NCBI GenBank assembly: GCA_002495625.1
Contig: DAGC01000002.1
Span: 515,326 to 579,325, forward strand
Direction: 5' to 3'
Length of the DNA stretch: 64,000 nt
Source of the DNA: Methanobacterium sp. UBA375
GTDB lineage: Archaea > Methanobacteriota > Methanobacteria > Methanobacteriales > Methanobacteriaceae
Shown here: one piece after another, positions 8,029 through 17,255 of the stretch
How positions within the stretch are numbered: the first letter of the stretch is position 1
How the letters are laid out: every line of letters begins with the position of its first letter
Made by a program: the position numbers and the translations under genes
The notes under the pieces: generated by a model
Seen by the model: the letters and a program-made list of their open reading frames with translations, nothing else
Database searches by the model: none
What the model was told of the DNA's origin: nothing

Positions 8029-10854
8029 ATGATCAATTCATTATGCACCGATGGTGAGGAATGTACAAAATGTCAAGCTAAAGCTGCTAAACACTTTGAA
8101 GGACCATTATTAATAGTTGCTGGGCCTGGTGCGGGTAAAACTAGGGTATTAGTTGAACGAGTAGCTTACTTGGTAAAAAATAAAAAAGTTGATCCTTCTA
8201 ATATTCTTGTCATAACATTCACCATAAAAGCAGCAGAAGAATTGAAGGCCAGATTAAGTAGATGTATAGGTCCTGAAATTCGATCAATGCAGATATCAAC
8301 AATTCACTCTTTTTGTCATGAAATCTTGAAAATTTATTCTGATTATAATGAATTAGGAGCTACTTTTGATGTTTTAGATGAAGAAATGCAGTTAATGTTT
8401 CTAAGAAGCAATTTCTATAAATTAGGAATTAATAAGCTAGTGAAGATGAGTGAATTACCTGGTGTAATTCAATTTTTTAATGAGTGTGGAGAAAATCGTA
8501 TCGAACCAGAGAAGCTAGCTGAAGAATTTTCCAAACAAGATTCTCCAAATAAAGATAGATACATGGAATATTGTAAAGTTTATAGGAAATACTTAAATCT
8601 TATAGATGAAGAACGTAAGATTGATTTTCCTGGTCTTCAAAAAAATGTTTTGGATCTTTTAAAGGATAATAAAGAAGTTTTAGACGATATAAGGGATAGA
8701 TTTAAATTTGTGTTAATAGATGAATATCAGGACACCAATCCCATTCAGGATGAATTTTTTGAGTTAATCTCCGAACCTAATCAAAACATCTGTGTTGTAG
8801 GAGATGAGGATCAGAGTATTTATGCTTTTAGGGGGGCAGACCCTTGGAATTTTATAAGATTTAAAGAAAAATATGATTCTAACTGTGTAACCTTGGATAA
8901 AAACTTCCGTTCTACTTCTAATATAATCAAATTATTCAACGGTTTTATGAAGGAATATAGGTTTTATCCCAAGGAAATTAAAACCTCAAGGGAAGATGGG
9001 AATGGAATAATCCTTCTAAAGAGTGAAGATGTGCATGATGAAGCAAAGAACGTTGTAAATGCCATTAAAGAACTTAAAGAAACAAGAATTATACCTGATT
9101 ATGGCTATGTGGCATTACTTTTTAGAAGCGTTAGAAATCATGCCCCCAAAATTATAGAGGAATTAAAAAGGCAGGATATCCCATTCAATGTTAAGGGACA
9201 GGGCTCATTTTTAAATAGAAGTGAAATTAAGACGGTTCTTTATATGATGTCCTATGTGGATCCACCAAATTATGGGGACCGATTTAAATCCTGGAAACAT
9301 TGGTGGAATCTATCGATGTTTGAGACAGAATTTATGAATCTGAGTAAAAGAACGATAAATTCACTCAATAACTTGGATAAAGAATTTGACTTGAGCAACT
9401 TACTTGATAAAGAAGAGTTCATTAAAATTGGCATACAGGATGAGGAAGATATCGAGAAATTACTGAGGCTCAATCAATTAAAAAAGGAACTGTCAAATAA
9501 AGTAAAGAGTATGTTGTATACCTTCTATGATATATTGGATATTTCTGGTTATCTTAAATGGCTATTAGAAGAGGGAAGCGAGTCAAGTAAGGCTAAAATA
9601 TACAATTTAGCTAAGTTAAGCTCCATTTTAAATAAATTTGAATATATGAATAAGAAACCTAAAATCAAAGATTTAATGTGGTATCTTTACCTATTACCCC
9701 GTGGCATGGAATATGATGAAGAAATACCTGATAATCCTCACGCAGTTAAAATCATGACTGTCCACCAGGCCAAAGGGCTTGAATTTCCTGTTGTTTTTGT
9801 ATGTTCAGTTATTAAAAATAGATTTCCAGGCATGAAAAGGAAAAAGAGAGAATTAGTACCCATACCTCAAAATCTCCTTTTAAAAAATAGAAAAAAGGAT
9901 GTTATAAATCTCACTGAGGGGATCATGCACGATGATTTGGACAAACACGATGAATTTGAAATGGAAGAACGTAGATTATTTTATGTTGCCATGACCAGAG
10001 CTCAAGATATTCTAGTAATATCTACAGCTAATAAAATCAACGTCAAAAAGGTTGGTTATTCACCTTATGTTAAAGAGATAGAGAAAATTGAGAAGGTTTT
10101 AAATACATGTGACCTTAATGAAGGTTGTAAATTAAGAAACCTTTCTCATGACGAACCCATATCCCTGAACTATTCTTCTATTGACACATATCAAACATGT
10201 CCATTTAGATACCTAATGAGTTATGACTATGGTTTTGAGTATCCACCATTTTTCATGCAAAACTATGGAATCATACTCCATAACTGTTTAAACAAACTTC
10301 ACTCATCCATGAAGATGAATGAAGAAATCAAAGGGGCTAAAATAAAGCATATCGTTGAAAGATGCTGGATACAAATCCATAAAAATAAGAAAAACGATGA
10401 ACTAGAAAAACGAAGATTGGAAAGAAGCTTATTAGATTATTACTATGATACAAAAGAATATATAAAGGAAGTTATATCAACAGAAGAGCCATTTTCTATT
10501 TCCAAAAAGAACATGGAAATAAATGGACGGACAGACTTACTTATAAAAAACAAAGAAGATGAAATAGAACTAATTGACTTTAAAGCCAGGGATAAAAAAG
10601 GAATAGACCTATTAGAAGTGGAATTTCAGCTTAAGATGTATGACTATGCATTAAAAGATAAATATCATATCGATAAACTCTGTGCATACACCTTTAAAGA
10701 TAAAGCTAAAACTTATTTTGAAACGAATGAAAAGGATTTGGAAAAATTAGACAGCAAATTGGAAAATATTTGTGAAAAAATAACTAATGAAGAATTTGAT
10801 CCTAAAGAAAATGAATTCTGTCCACAATGTATTTTTAATTTCTGTTGCAGGTGA
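8029..10854 (+). CDS. SF1A (UvrD/Rep/AddA-type) helicase fused to RecB-family PD-(D/E)XK nuclease with Fe-S cysteines
   Basis: 941 residues. Helicase motifs are complete: Walker A GPGAGKT at 32-38, DEYQDT near 231, GDEDQSIYAFRG near 264, NFRS, VHQAKGLEFPVVF, and RRLFYVAMTRAQD. The C-terminal quarter has the RecB-type nuclease: YSSIDTYQTCPFRYL (about 714-730), GRTDLL near 833, IDFKARD near 850, and QLKMYDYAL. One Cys near 724 plus CPQC and CC at 931-940 match the four-Cys iron-sulfur arrangement of AddB/Dna2-like nucleases. Predicted to unwind and degrade DNA ends. It is the first gene of the operon and overlaps the ribosome binding site of the next. Its G+C is visibly higher than that of the drm genes. 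Confidence 0.88.
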   Translation: MINSLCTDGEECTKCQAKAAKHFEGPLLIVAGPGAGKTRVLVERVAYLVKNKKVDPSNILVITFTIKAAEELKARLSRCIGPEIRSMQISTIHSFCHEILKIYSDYNELGATFDVLDEEMQLMFLRSNFYKLGINKLVKMSELPGVIQFFNECGENRIEPEKLAEEFSKQDSPNKDRYMEYCKVYRKYLNLIDEERKIDFPGLQKNVLDLLKDNKEVLDDIRDRFKFVLIDEYQDTNPIQDEFFELISEPNQNICVVGDEDQSIYAFRGADPWNFIRFKEKYDSNCVTLDKNFRSTSNIIKLFNGFMKEYRFYPKEIKTSREDGNGIILLKSEDVHDEAKNVVNAIKELKETRIIPDYGYVALLFRSVRNHAPKIIEELKRQDIPFNVKGQGSFLNRSEIKTVLYMMSYVDPPNYGDRFKSWKHWWNLSMFETEFMNLSKRTINSLNNLDKEFDLSNLLDKEEFIKIGIQDEEDIEKLLRLNQLKKELSNKVKSMLYTFYDILDISGYLKWLLEEGSESSKAKIYNLAKLSSILNKFEYMNKKPKIKDLMWYLYLLPRGMEYDEEIPDNPHAVKIMTVHQAKGLEFPVVFVCSVIKNRFPGMKRKKRELVPIPQNLLLKNRKKDVINLTEGIMHDDLDKHDEFEMEERRLFYVAMTRAQDILVISTANKINVKKVGYSPYVKEIEKIEKVLNTCDLNEGCKLRNLSHDEPISLNYSSIDTYQTCPFRYLMSYDYGFEYPPFFMQNYGIILHNCLNKLHSSMKMNEEIKGAKIKHIVERCWIQIHKNKKNDELEKRRLERSLLDYYYDTKEYIKEVISTEEPFSISKKNMEINGRTDLLIKNKEDEIELIDFKARDKKGIDLLEVEFQLKMYDYALKDKYHIDKLCAYTFKDKAKTYFETNEKDLEKLDSKLENICEKITNEEFDPKENEFCPQCIFNFCCR

Positions 10855-10859
10855 ATAAT

Positions 10860-11282
10860 ATGCATAACCAATTTAAAGATTTCTATGATGTAGTAAGAGA
10901 AAATTTAGATTCCTATAGAGGAGAATATGAAAGATTCGTAGATTATGGGCCAGATTTATTTAAATTACTTGCAGATGTGCTTAACGAAAAGAGTTTAAAA
11001 CCAGAATTGAGATTGGAAGTTTGCGCGGCTTTAGGTTACTTTGTTGCTCCTTACGATTTATTTCCAGAAGTGATATATGGTCCACATGGTTACATCGATG
11101 ATGTATTCCTCTGTACCTATGTAATTAATGAATTGGAAAAGAAGATGGGCTATGACTTTCTAGATAACTTATGGGAAGGGGAAGAAGAACTGGAAGATGT
11201 GCTTGACATTTGTTATGAACAATCGATGGAGATTCTTGGAGATAAAACTGATAAGGTTTTGTCTTATGTGGGTCTCGGTTAA
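10860..11282 (+). CDS. DUF1232 (YkvA-like) protein, copy 1
   Basis: 140 residues from the ATG at 10860, preceded by AGGTGA at 10848-10853; in-frame TTG (10845) and GTG (10851) starts are possible but lie in or before that site. The core RLEVCAALGYFVAPYDLFPE..YGPHGYIDDVF matches DUF1232, a small domain of unknown biochemical function, found elsewhere in YkvA. It resembles the product of 19804-20271 along its whole length, including DFYDVVRENLDSY and the acidic end. The gene overlaps the helicase-nuclease transcript directly, so the two are probably made together. Confidence 0.75.
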   Translation: MHNQFKDFYDVVRENLDSYRGEYERFVDYGPDLFKLLADVLNEKSLKPELRLEVCAALGYFVAPYDLFPEVIYGPHGYIDDVFLCTYVINELEKKMGYDFLDNLWEGEEELEDVLDICYEQSMEILGDKTDKVLSYVGLG

Positions 11283-11306
11283 TTAAAAAAAAATATGGTG
11301 ATTATA

Positions 11307-14300
11307 TTGTCTAAATATGTTAAATTTGGTGAATTATTAGTCAAAGATATTATATCTAAACTTAATGGGACACATGATGATTTTCTAAATTTTGAAAGCC
11401 CAGATAAACCTTCTAGGAATATCCTTATTGGTACATTAAGTGATGAGACTAGGCAAGAATTTTCTGAAGTTTCGAATGAAGCTAAAGAAGAAAAAATAAC
11501 TAAAAGTAGTGTTAAAAATAATAGTCTATCTGTCAAATTTTTAATAAAAGATGAAGAAGCTCTATTTAAGATTAAACCATTTTTATCAATTTTTTATAGA
11601 GTTATCCCTACATATGAAGAACAATGCATATATATCAATGAAAACTATGATTTAATTCCAGAAAAAATTAAGCTAAAGCCTATTTGGAAAAGAAAAGATC
11701 TTCAATTCTCTAGTATTTCTCTAGCTTTAGAAAATTATACAGATGCATTAATAGATTTTCAAACCAATATTGAAACAATAAAAGATGATCCAAATACATT
11801 AGGACAATTAAGAACAGTTTCTTCAGAGATTCTTAGTAACGAAGAGCTGTATCGTGAAGAAATTGAAAAAAATGCAAAAATAGGTATTCCTGATTTTAAA
11901 TGGCAAGCTAAAGTTTTTTTATCAGTTGAGGATTTTATGCAAGATGGAGAACGTTTAAAACTAGTGGAAATTGGTATATTAAATTTAACAGATTCAAGCC
12001 AAAAATATGAAACCTTTCTATTTAATGCTAAAATCGAAATTGATCTGGATATTATCAAATTAGTTCCATTTAAATATAAATATGAATTTGAAGATGCAAA
12101 TCTAAATCATCAAGATTTGTTTAGATGCTTAAATTGTCATGGAAAATTAGAAGATAATACAATAATTACTGAACATTTTGCTCAATTTGAACAGCGAAAG
12201 GTGATTTCTAAGAATAAAATTAACAATTTATATTTAACATTTGATGATTTAAGCGCGGACACTGGTATAGAACTTTTAGAAAATGTAAGTAATAGAATGG
12301 AAGAATTTTCTGAAATAAATAAATCATCTAATGATGGAACAGATATACTTTATAATAGAAGTATTGACAATTTTGATAATATTAAAAATAGATTCAATAA
12401 AGGTTTAGAAATATTAAAATCTAATGATACTGTTTTATATGCTTTCAAACTAATGAACGAAACATTTTCTAGAAACGCTAAAAAATATAATAGCTGGCGT
12501 TTATTTCAAATAGTTTTTATTGTATCTATAATACCAGATATTGTTGATAAATCATCATCAGAAAGAGATGTTTGCGAAATATTGCACGTTATGACTGGTG
12601 GTGGTAAATCAGAAGCTTATTTTGGTTTAGTTGTATTTTCTGCGTTTTGGGATCGCTTATCTGGGAAAAAATTTGGAACAACCGCAATTACCAAATTCCC
12701 TTTAAGAATGTTATCTATTCAACAATTGCAAAGAATAGCTAATATCTTTATTTGGGCTGAAAAAGTCCGCCTTGAAGAATCAATTGAAGGTGAAGAATTT
12801 TCTGTCTCTTATTTTGTTGGTAATTCAACTGAGTTCCCCAAATTTCCTTGTGAAATAATTGAGGACATTAAAACAGCTGCACAAAACGATGAGGACATTC
12901 CGGGAAAAATTATTGACAAATGCCCAATCTGTAAAGGGAATGTAGTCTTAAGTTGCAGAGAAAACGAAGTTAGTGTAATACACAAATGTAAAACGTGCGG
13001 AAATGAATTCAAACTTTATTTCACCGATCAGGAAACATATCGATTCCTGCCAACCTTTATAGTTGCAACTGATGATAAATTCGCTAACATTGGATTGAAT
13101 AGACGATTTAAAAATATTTTTGGAGGTAAACTTAGTATATGTCCAGAGCATGGGGGTTGTATTCCAATAAACGATTGGTGTGATGTAATCATTGATAAAA
13201 ATTGTAAAGATGCGAAGAAGTATAAATGTCAAGAGATAGGTGATCCAATCGATCTAAACTTTAGTACAGGCCCAACACTCATAATACAAGATGAAGTGCA
13301 CTTGGTAGAAGAAGGTTTTGGTACTATAGACTCTCATTTCGAATCTTTAATTGAAAATTTACAGAAGGAACTTTGTGGCTATAAATTCAAAAATATTGCT
13401 ATGACTGCAACTGTAACCGGCGCAAGAGATCAAATTAAACATTTATATCATAAAGAGGCCCGCATATTTCCAGGAAATCTATCTGAAAATTATGAAAATG
13501 ACTTCTTTTTTGAATATGAAAAAGATGATGAAAATAATTCAATAATTCAACGCCGTTTAATAGGCTTAAAACCTAATTTAAGAGATAACCATTTTGCCTC
13601 GTTACTCACTCTTAAATATCTATCCGAATTTATTGAAAATGTTGAAAATAATATTGAAAGATTTTCAAATGACATTGGAATAAATAAGGAAGATTTAGAA
13701 GATATTATCAAAAATTATAAAAGTATTTTAACATATCATAATCGAAAGAACGATGCCAAAGCAATGAATCAATTTTTGGATACAGTTGTCAATAATAATC
13801 TAAAAAATTATTTCATAACACCAAAAGTTCTTACTGGAGATAATACTCTAGATGAAATTAGAGAACTCATAAATGTTATATCAAACTATTTCGATGATCC
13901 TGATGTAGACAAAGAGACATTATTATCAGTATTTGCTACTAGTATTGTTTCTCATGGAGTTGACATTGATAAATGGAATTTAATGATTATTCAAGGCATG
14001 CCTCGAAATACAGCGGAGTATATACAATCATTAAGTAGAATTGGAAGGAAATATCATGGAATTGTGTTTTTATGGTTCTATCCTAATAGAACTCGAGATT
14101 TGAGTTTCTATCAAAACTTCAATAGTTATCATAATATATTAAATCACAAGGTTGAAAATGTTCCATTATCTAGATGGGCTAAATTAGGATTTAAACAGAC
14201 AATTACTTCAGTGTTTAATGCAAGTATCTTAAATTATATGTCAGACATATTAAAAAGGCCTATTTATACAGTAGATGAAGTTAACAAAGTTTTTCAATCA

Positions 14301-14582
14301 AAAGAAAATAAGGAAAAAATAATTAATTTTATAGAAAATGCATACGTTATTGAATCTTCAATGGTAGGTGCAGATTATTTTAGAAACATAATTGCTCAAG
14401 AAGTTGAATCTAGATTAAATTATTTAGCTAGATATACTGGTGAAAATTCTTATTTTTTCCCTGCAGCTCTCAGAGAAAATCACAATAAATATTACAATAC
14501 ACCTACAGGAATGAGAGGTATTCAAGATGAAGTTATTCTTATCCCTTCTGATTACGAGTTTCGATTTTTTAGTAGAATATAG
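11307..14582 (+). CDS. drmA: DrmA-like SF2 helicase of a DISARM-type system
   Basis: 1091 residues from the TTG at 11307, which follows GGTGAT at 11297-11302; an ATG at 11295 in the same frame is less likely because it overlaps that site. Walker A is MTGGGKSEA near 428, Walker B is DEVH near 662, motif III is AMTATV, and the second RecA domain has SIVSHGVDIDKWNLMIIQG.PRNTAEYIQSLSRIGR, closely like DrmA. Zinc-type cysteines occur in CLNCHG and in CPICKG..CKTCG inserted between motifs. In DISARM, DrmA acts with DrmB on DNA. The region is markedly AT-rich (about 28 percent G+C in a sampled line). Confidence is high for the family, lower for the exact subtype. Confidence 0.82.
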   Translation: MSKYVKFGELLVKDIISKLNGTHDDFLNFESPDKPSRNILIGTLSDETRQEFSEVSNEAKEEKITKSSVKNNSLSVKFLIKDEEALFKIKPFLSIFYRVIPTYEEQCIYINENYDLIPEKIKLKPIWKRKDLQFSSISLALENYTDALIDFQTNIETIKDDPNTLGQLRTVSSEILSNEELYREEIEKNAKIGIPDFKWQAKVFLSVEDFMQDGERLKLVEIGILNLTDSSQKYETFLFNAKIEIDLDIIKLVPFKYKYEFEDANLNHQDLFRCLNCHGKLEDNTIITEHFAQFEQRKVISKNKINNLYLTFDDLSADTGIELLENVSNRMEEFSEINKSSNDGTDILYNRSIDNFDNIKNRFNKGLEILKSNDTVLYAFKLMNETFSRNAKKYNSWRLFQIVFIVSIIPDIVDKSSSERDVCEILHVMTGGGKSEAYFGLVVFSAFWDRLSGKKFGTTAITKFPLRMLSIQQLQRIANIFIWAEKVRLEESIEGEEFSVSYFVGNSTEFPKFPCEIIEDIKTAAQNDEDIPGKIIDKCPICKGNVVLSCRENEVSVIHKCKTCGNEFKLYFTDQETYRFLPTFIVATDDKFANIGLNRRFKNIFGGKLSICPEHGGCIPINDWCDVIIDKNCKDAKKYKCQEIGDPIDLNFSTGPTLIIQDEVHLVEEGFGTIDSHFESLIENLQKELCGYKFKNIAMTATVTGARDQIKHLYHKEARIFPGNLSENYENDFFFEYEKDDENNSIIQRRLIGLKPNLRDNHFASLLTLKYLSEFIENVENNIERFSNDIGINKEDLEDIIKNYKSILTYHNRKNDAKAMNQFLDTVVNNNLKNYFITPKVLTGDNTLDEIRELINVISNYFDDPDVDKETLLSVFATSIVSHGVDIDKWNLMIIQGMPRNTAEYIQSLSRIGRKYHGIVFLWFYPNRTRDLSFYQNFNSYHNILNHKVENVPLSRWAKLGFKQTITSVFNASILNYMSDILKRPIYTVDEVNKVFQSKENKEKIINFIENAYVIESSMVGADYFRNIIAQEVESRLNYLARYTGENSYFFPAALRENHNKYYNTPTGMRGIQDEVILIPSDYEFRFFSRI

Positions 14583-14593
14583 GAGTTGTGTAA

Positions 14594-16435
14594 ATGGATA
14601 TTAATTCATTACGCTATTCAAAACCGGCAAATAGTGCTCTATTTAAAATTGTAAAAAATCTTATAGTTACATCTGATAAATTCTCATTTAAAGTTAATTA
14701 TTTATTAAATGATAAAAACGATGATAATAATAAAATAAATAACGAAAAACGTTTGAGAAAAGTAATTTTTGAACGAATTTTAAAGTTATATAATCAAAGA
14801 ATTGAAGTAAAAAACCTTAATTATGATTTATTATCAAGAGGAGATTTTGATAATTTAGAAATCCTAAAATATAAATTCGTCGATCAAAGAGATAAAAAAA
14901 ATTATAGTGGTGAATATTCATTATATCCAAGAACTTTTATTTGCACAAAGTGTGGAGATTATAGGAATTTAAGAAATGATACTGAATTAAATTCATTCAA
15001 CCCCAATAATTGCAGAAATAGGAATTGCAATGGTAAATATGAACAATTAGAAATAGTTTTATTTTGTCCTACTTGTGGTAGAATCAAACCATTAACGTAT
15101 TCGTGTAGTGATCATCCAATTAAAATTAATTGGGAAAAAAAGGATTCATTACGTACATGGGAAGTTGTTTGTGATAAATGTCATAAAGAAGGACGAGTAA
15201 GACCTATTGATATATTTCGATTTGACTGTAATCACGAAGAATATGGAGAAAAAATATGCAATGAAAGTAAAACTAAGTTTAAACCACTAACAGTACGTGA
15301 AGGGGGAGTAAGCAATCCAGTTGTAATTACAATTGTTGACATTCCCGAAACAAATTATATAAAATTAAATAATTTAGAACTTATTTTATTAGGTTTATAT
15401 CTCAATAAATTCTCTAATTTAGTAAATAAAGGATATAAAGTAGATTTAGAATCTATAAATCGATATTATGATTTTTATAATCATTCATCTGATGATATTA
15501 TAATTGATAAAAATAAGTTAATGGAGTTTATTGATGAACTAGAAATAATTCTAAAGAGCCTGGAAGTAACATATGCTAATACAGATTTAGAAAATTTCAA
15601 TGATTATTATGCAATAAAAGGAATATTTAGTGATCAAGCATTTTCTAATAAAATGGATAAGATTTCTTACTCTGAATTTATAGAATCGTATGAAGATCCG
15701 ATTAAAAAGGAAATAATGGAAAATAATTATAAAGATCTACAAAATGAATTTGGCATCGAAGATGTAACTTACATTTCTAATATTAATTTAATTTCTTCTG
15801 CTATAGGAATTATATATGGAATAAATGAATTTTACAAAGAAGATTTTGTTCCTCATTTTGGCCCAATTTGGAAAAATAACAAAGAAAAAAAAGAAATTTA
15901 TGCTTATTCCTACCCATTTGAAACAGAAGGGATAATGATAGACCTAAATAAAATAAAAATATGTGAATGGTTAATTAATAATGGTTTATTAAACGAAGAA
16001 GTACCAGAAACACATGAAAAAGCAATTGAAATTATATTACAGTTAAACAAAGAGGATGGAGCATATACACATCTCCAAAAATTGTTACATACATTATCTC
16101 ATATCCTTATAAGACGTTCTCCCATGCACACAGGTTTGGATAGTGAATCTTGTGGGGAATTAATATTTACAAATGCTGCTGCGGTGCTGATTTATTCTAA
16201 ATCAAGCATCAATACTGGTGGGTTTTCATTTGTATTTGAACACTCTCTTTTTGATTGGTTTAATGATGTTAAATTAGATTTAAATGATTGTACTTTTGAT
16301 CCAACATGTATATTTGAAAAAGGAGCATGTTTTTCATGTATATACTTGCCTGAATTTGTCTGCTGTGATTTTAATCGTAATTTGGATAGAGATGTTTTTT
16401 TAGGGAAGAGAAGATATGAACACAGTTATTGGTAA
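14594..16435 (+). CDS. drmB: DrmB-like protein (DUF1998) of a DISARM-type system
   Basis: 613 residues, start ATG preceded by AGGAG. Residues about 115-225 carry a string of Cys pairs (CTKCGDY, CRNRNCNG, CPTCGR, CDKCHKEG) and a CNHEE motif that should bind zinc. The C-terminal 120 residues are a DUF1998 domain: HTLSHILIRRSPMHTGLDSESCGE, then SINTGGF, then DPTCIFEKGACFSCIYLPE with conserved cysteines. Known: DrmB forms a complex with DrmA that binds DNA. The gene starts 12 bp after drmA and its end overlaps the next gene by 20 bp, supporting one complex. Confidence 0.82.
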   Translation: MDINSLRYSKPANSALFKIVKNLIVTSDKFSFKVNYLLNDKNDDNNKINNEKRLRKVIFERILKLYNQRIEVKNLNYDLLSRGDFDNLEILKYKFVDQRDKKNYSGEYSLYPRTFICTKCGDYRNLRNDTELNSFNPNNCRNRNCNGKYEQLEIVLFCPTCGRIKPLTYSCSDHPIKINWEKKDSLRTWEVVCDKCHKEGRVRPIDIFRFDCNHEEYGEKICNESKTKFKPLTVREGGVSNPVVITIVDIPETNYIKLNNLELILLGLYLNKFSNLVNKGYKVDLESINRYYDFYNHSSDDIIIDKNKLMEFIDELEIILKSLEVTYANTDLENFNDYYAIKGIFSDQAFSNKMDKISYSEFIESYEDPIKKEIMENNYKDLQNEFGIEDVTYISNINLISSAIGIIYGINEFYKEDFVPHFGPIWKNNKEKKEIYAYSYPFETEGIMIDLNKIKICEWLINNGLLNEEVPETHEKAIEIILQLNKEDGAYTHLQKLLHTLSHILIRRSPMHTGLDSESCGELIFTNAAAVLIYSKSSINTGGFSFVFEHSLFDWFNDVKLDLNDCTFDPTCIFEKGACFSCIYLPEFVCCDFNRNLDRDVFLGKRRYEHSYW

Positions 16436-17243
16436 AGAAAATATTAATGCTAAAGGTATCTATTATGATCTTTTTACATCATTAGTTGAAATTGTAAATA
16501 ATAATCCTGATATCAAAGTTGAAGCAATAATAGATGTTTTAAAGAACGATTTTAATGAAGGTGACATAAAGGAATCTATTAGATACTTAATTTCAAAAAA
16601 ATTCTTCTCAAAACACGATGGAATAACGAAATTTGAAAAAACCAGTTTAAAATTATTAAGAAAACCAAATATTCAATTAATTGATGACAATAAACCAATT
16701 TATCCACGAATTGTAATAACATTGCCACCCTATGATTTTTATGGTATAAAAAATTCATTAAAAGAATCAGGTATAGAATTTTTTTCAATTAAAGATGGAA
16801 TAAAGGAAATGTTTGAATGTGCTGAAAAATCAATAGATATTTGTTCACCTTTCATTGAATATAAAGGTATAGAAGAATTTTTACCATTATTAACGTCTAA
16901 ATCAAGAGTGAAGATGAGGATATTATCACGACAAATTGATAAAAATGATAAAAATAATAGATATTTTGATATTAAGCGAATTGTAGATTATTTTGAAGAA
17001 AAAAATTGTAAAATTGAAATTAGAAATTATCATTATCAAGCCCAAAAATCTGTTGAAAGTAGTACACATGCAAAATTTATAATCTGCGATAATGAAGTTG
17101 CATATGTAGGAAGTGGCGAGCTAAGAAAAAATTCTTTTGAAAAGAATTTTGAGCTAGGATTAATTTTAAAAGGTGATAAAGTTGAAACACTTAGTTTAAT
17201 TTTCGAAAATTTATTTTCTGTTTCGAATGAAATAATATTTTAA
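16416..17243 (+). CDS. drmC: DrmC-like phospholipase-D-fold protein
   Basis: 275 residues with one recognisable PLD catalytic motif near 218-240: H-A-K followed by D and then GSGELRKNS and N-x-E. An earlier half (SIDICSPFIEYKG.. and SRVKMRILSRQ) looks like the first PLD strand set. The N-terminal 80 residues are probably winged-helix. PLD-fold nucleases hydrolyse phosphodiester bonds as dimers, and DrmC is the third core DISARM protein. The start lies 20 bp inside the end of drmB behind GGGAAGAGA, so translation is coupled. Confidence 0.78.
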   Translation: MNTVIGKENINAKGIYYDLFTSLVEIVNNNPDIKVEAIIDVLKNDFNEGDIKESIRYLISKKFFSKHDGITKFEKTSLKLLRKPNIQLIDDNKPIYPRIVITLPPYDFYGIKNSLKESGIEFFSIKDGIKEMFECAEKSIDICSPFIEYKGIEEFLPLLTSKSRVKMRILSRQIDKNDKNNRYFDIKRIVDYFEEKNCKIEIRNYHYQAQKSVESSTHAKFIICDNEVAYVGSGELRKNSFEKNFELGLILKGDKVETLSLIFENLFSVSNEIIF

Positions 17244-17255
17244 GTGGTGAAATAA

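Noticed and set aside
8029..10854. First gene as housekeeping UvrD/Rep or part of an AddAB pair
   Set aside because: It has its own nuclease and Fe-S cysteines, no AddB-like partner follows, and it is tightly joined to drm genes.
14594..16435. A DNA methyltransferase hidden in the DISARM-like operon
   Set aside because: No NPPY/DPPY or PC motif with a SAM-binding FxGxG was found in any of the seven proteins; the cysteine pairs here are zinc-binding and DUF1998 type.
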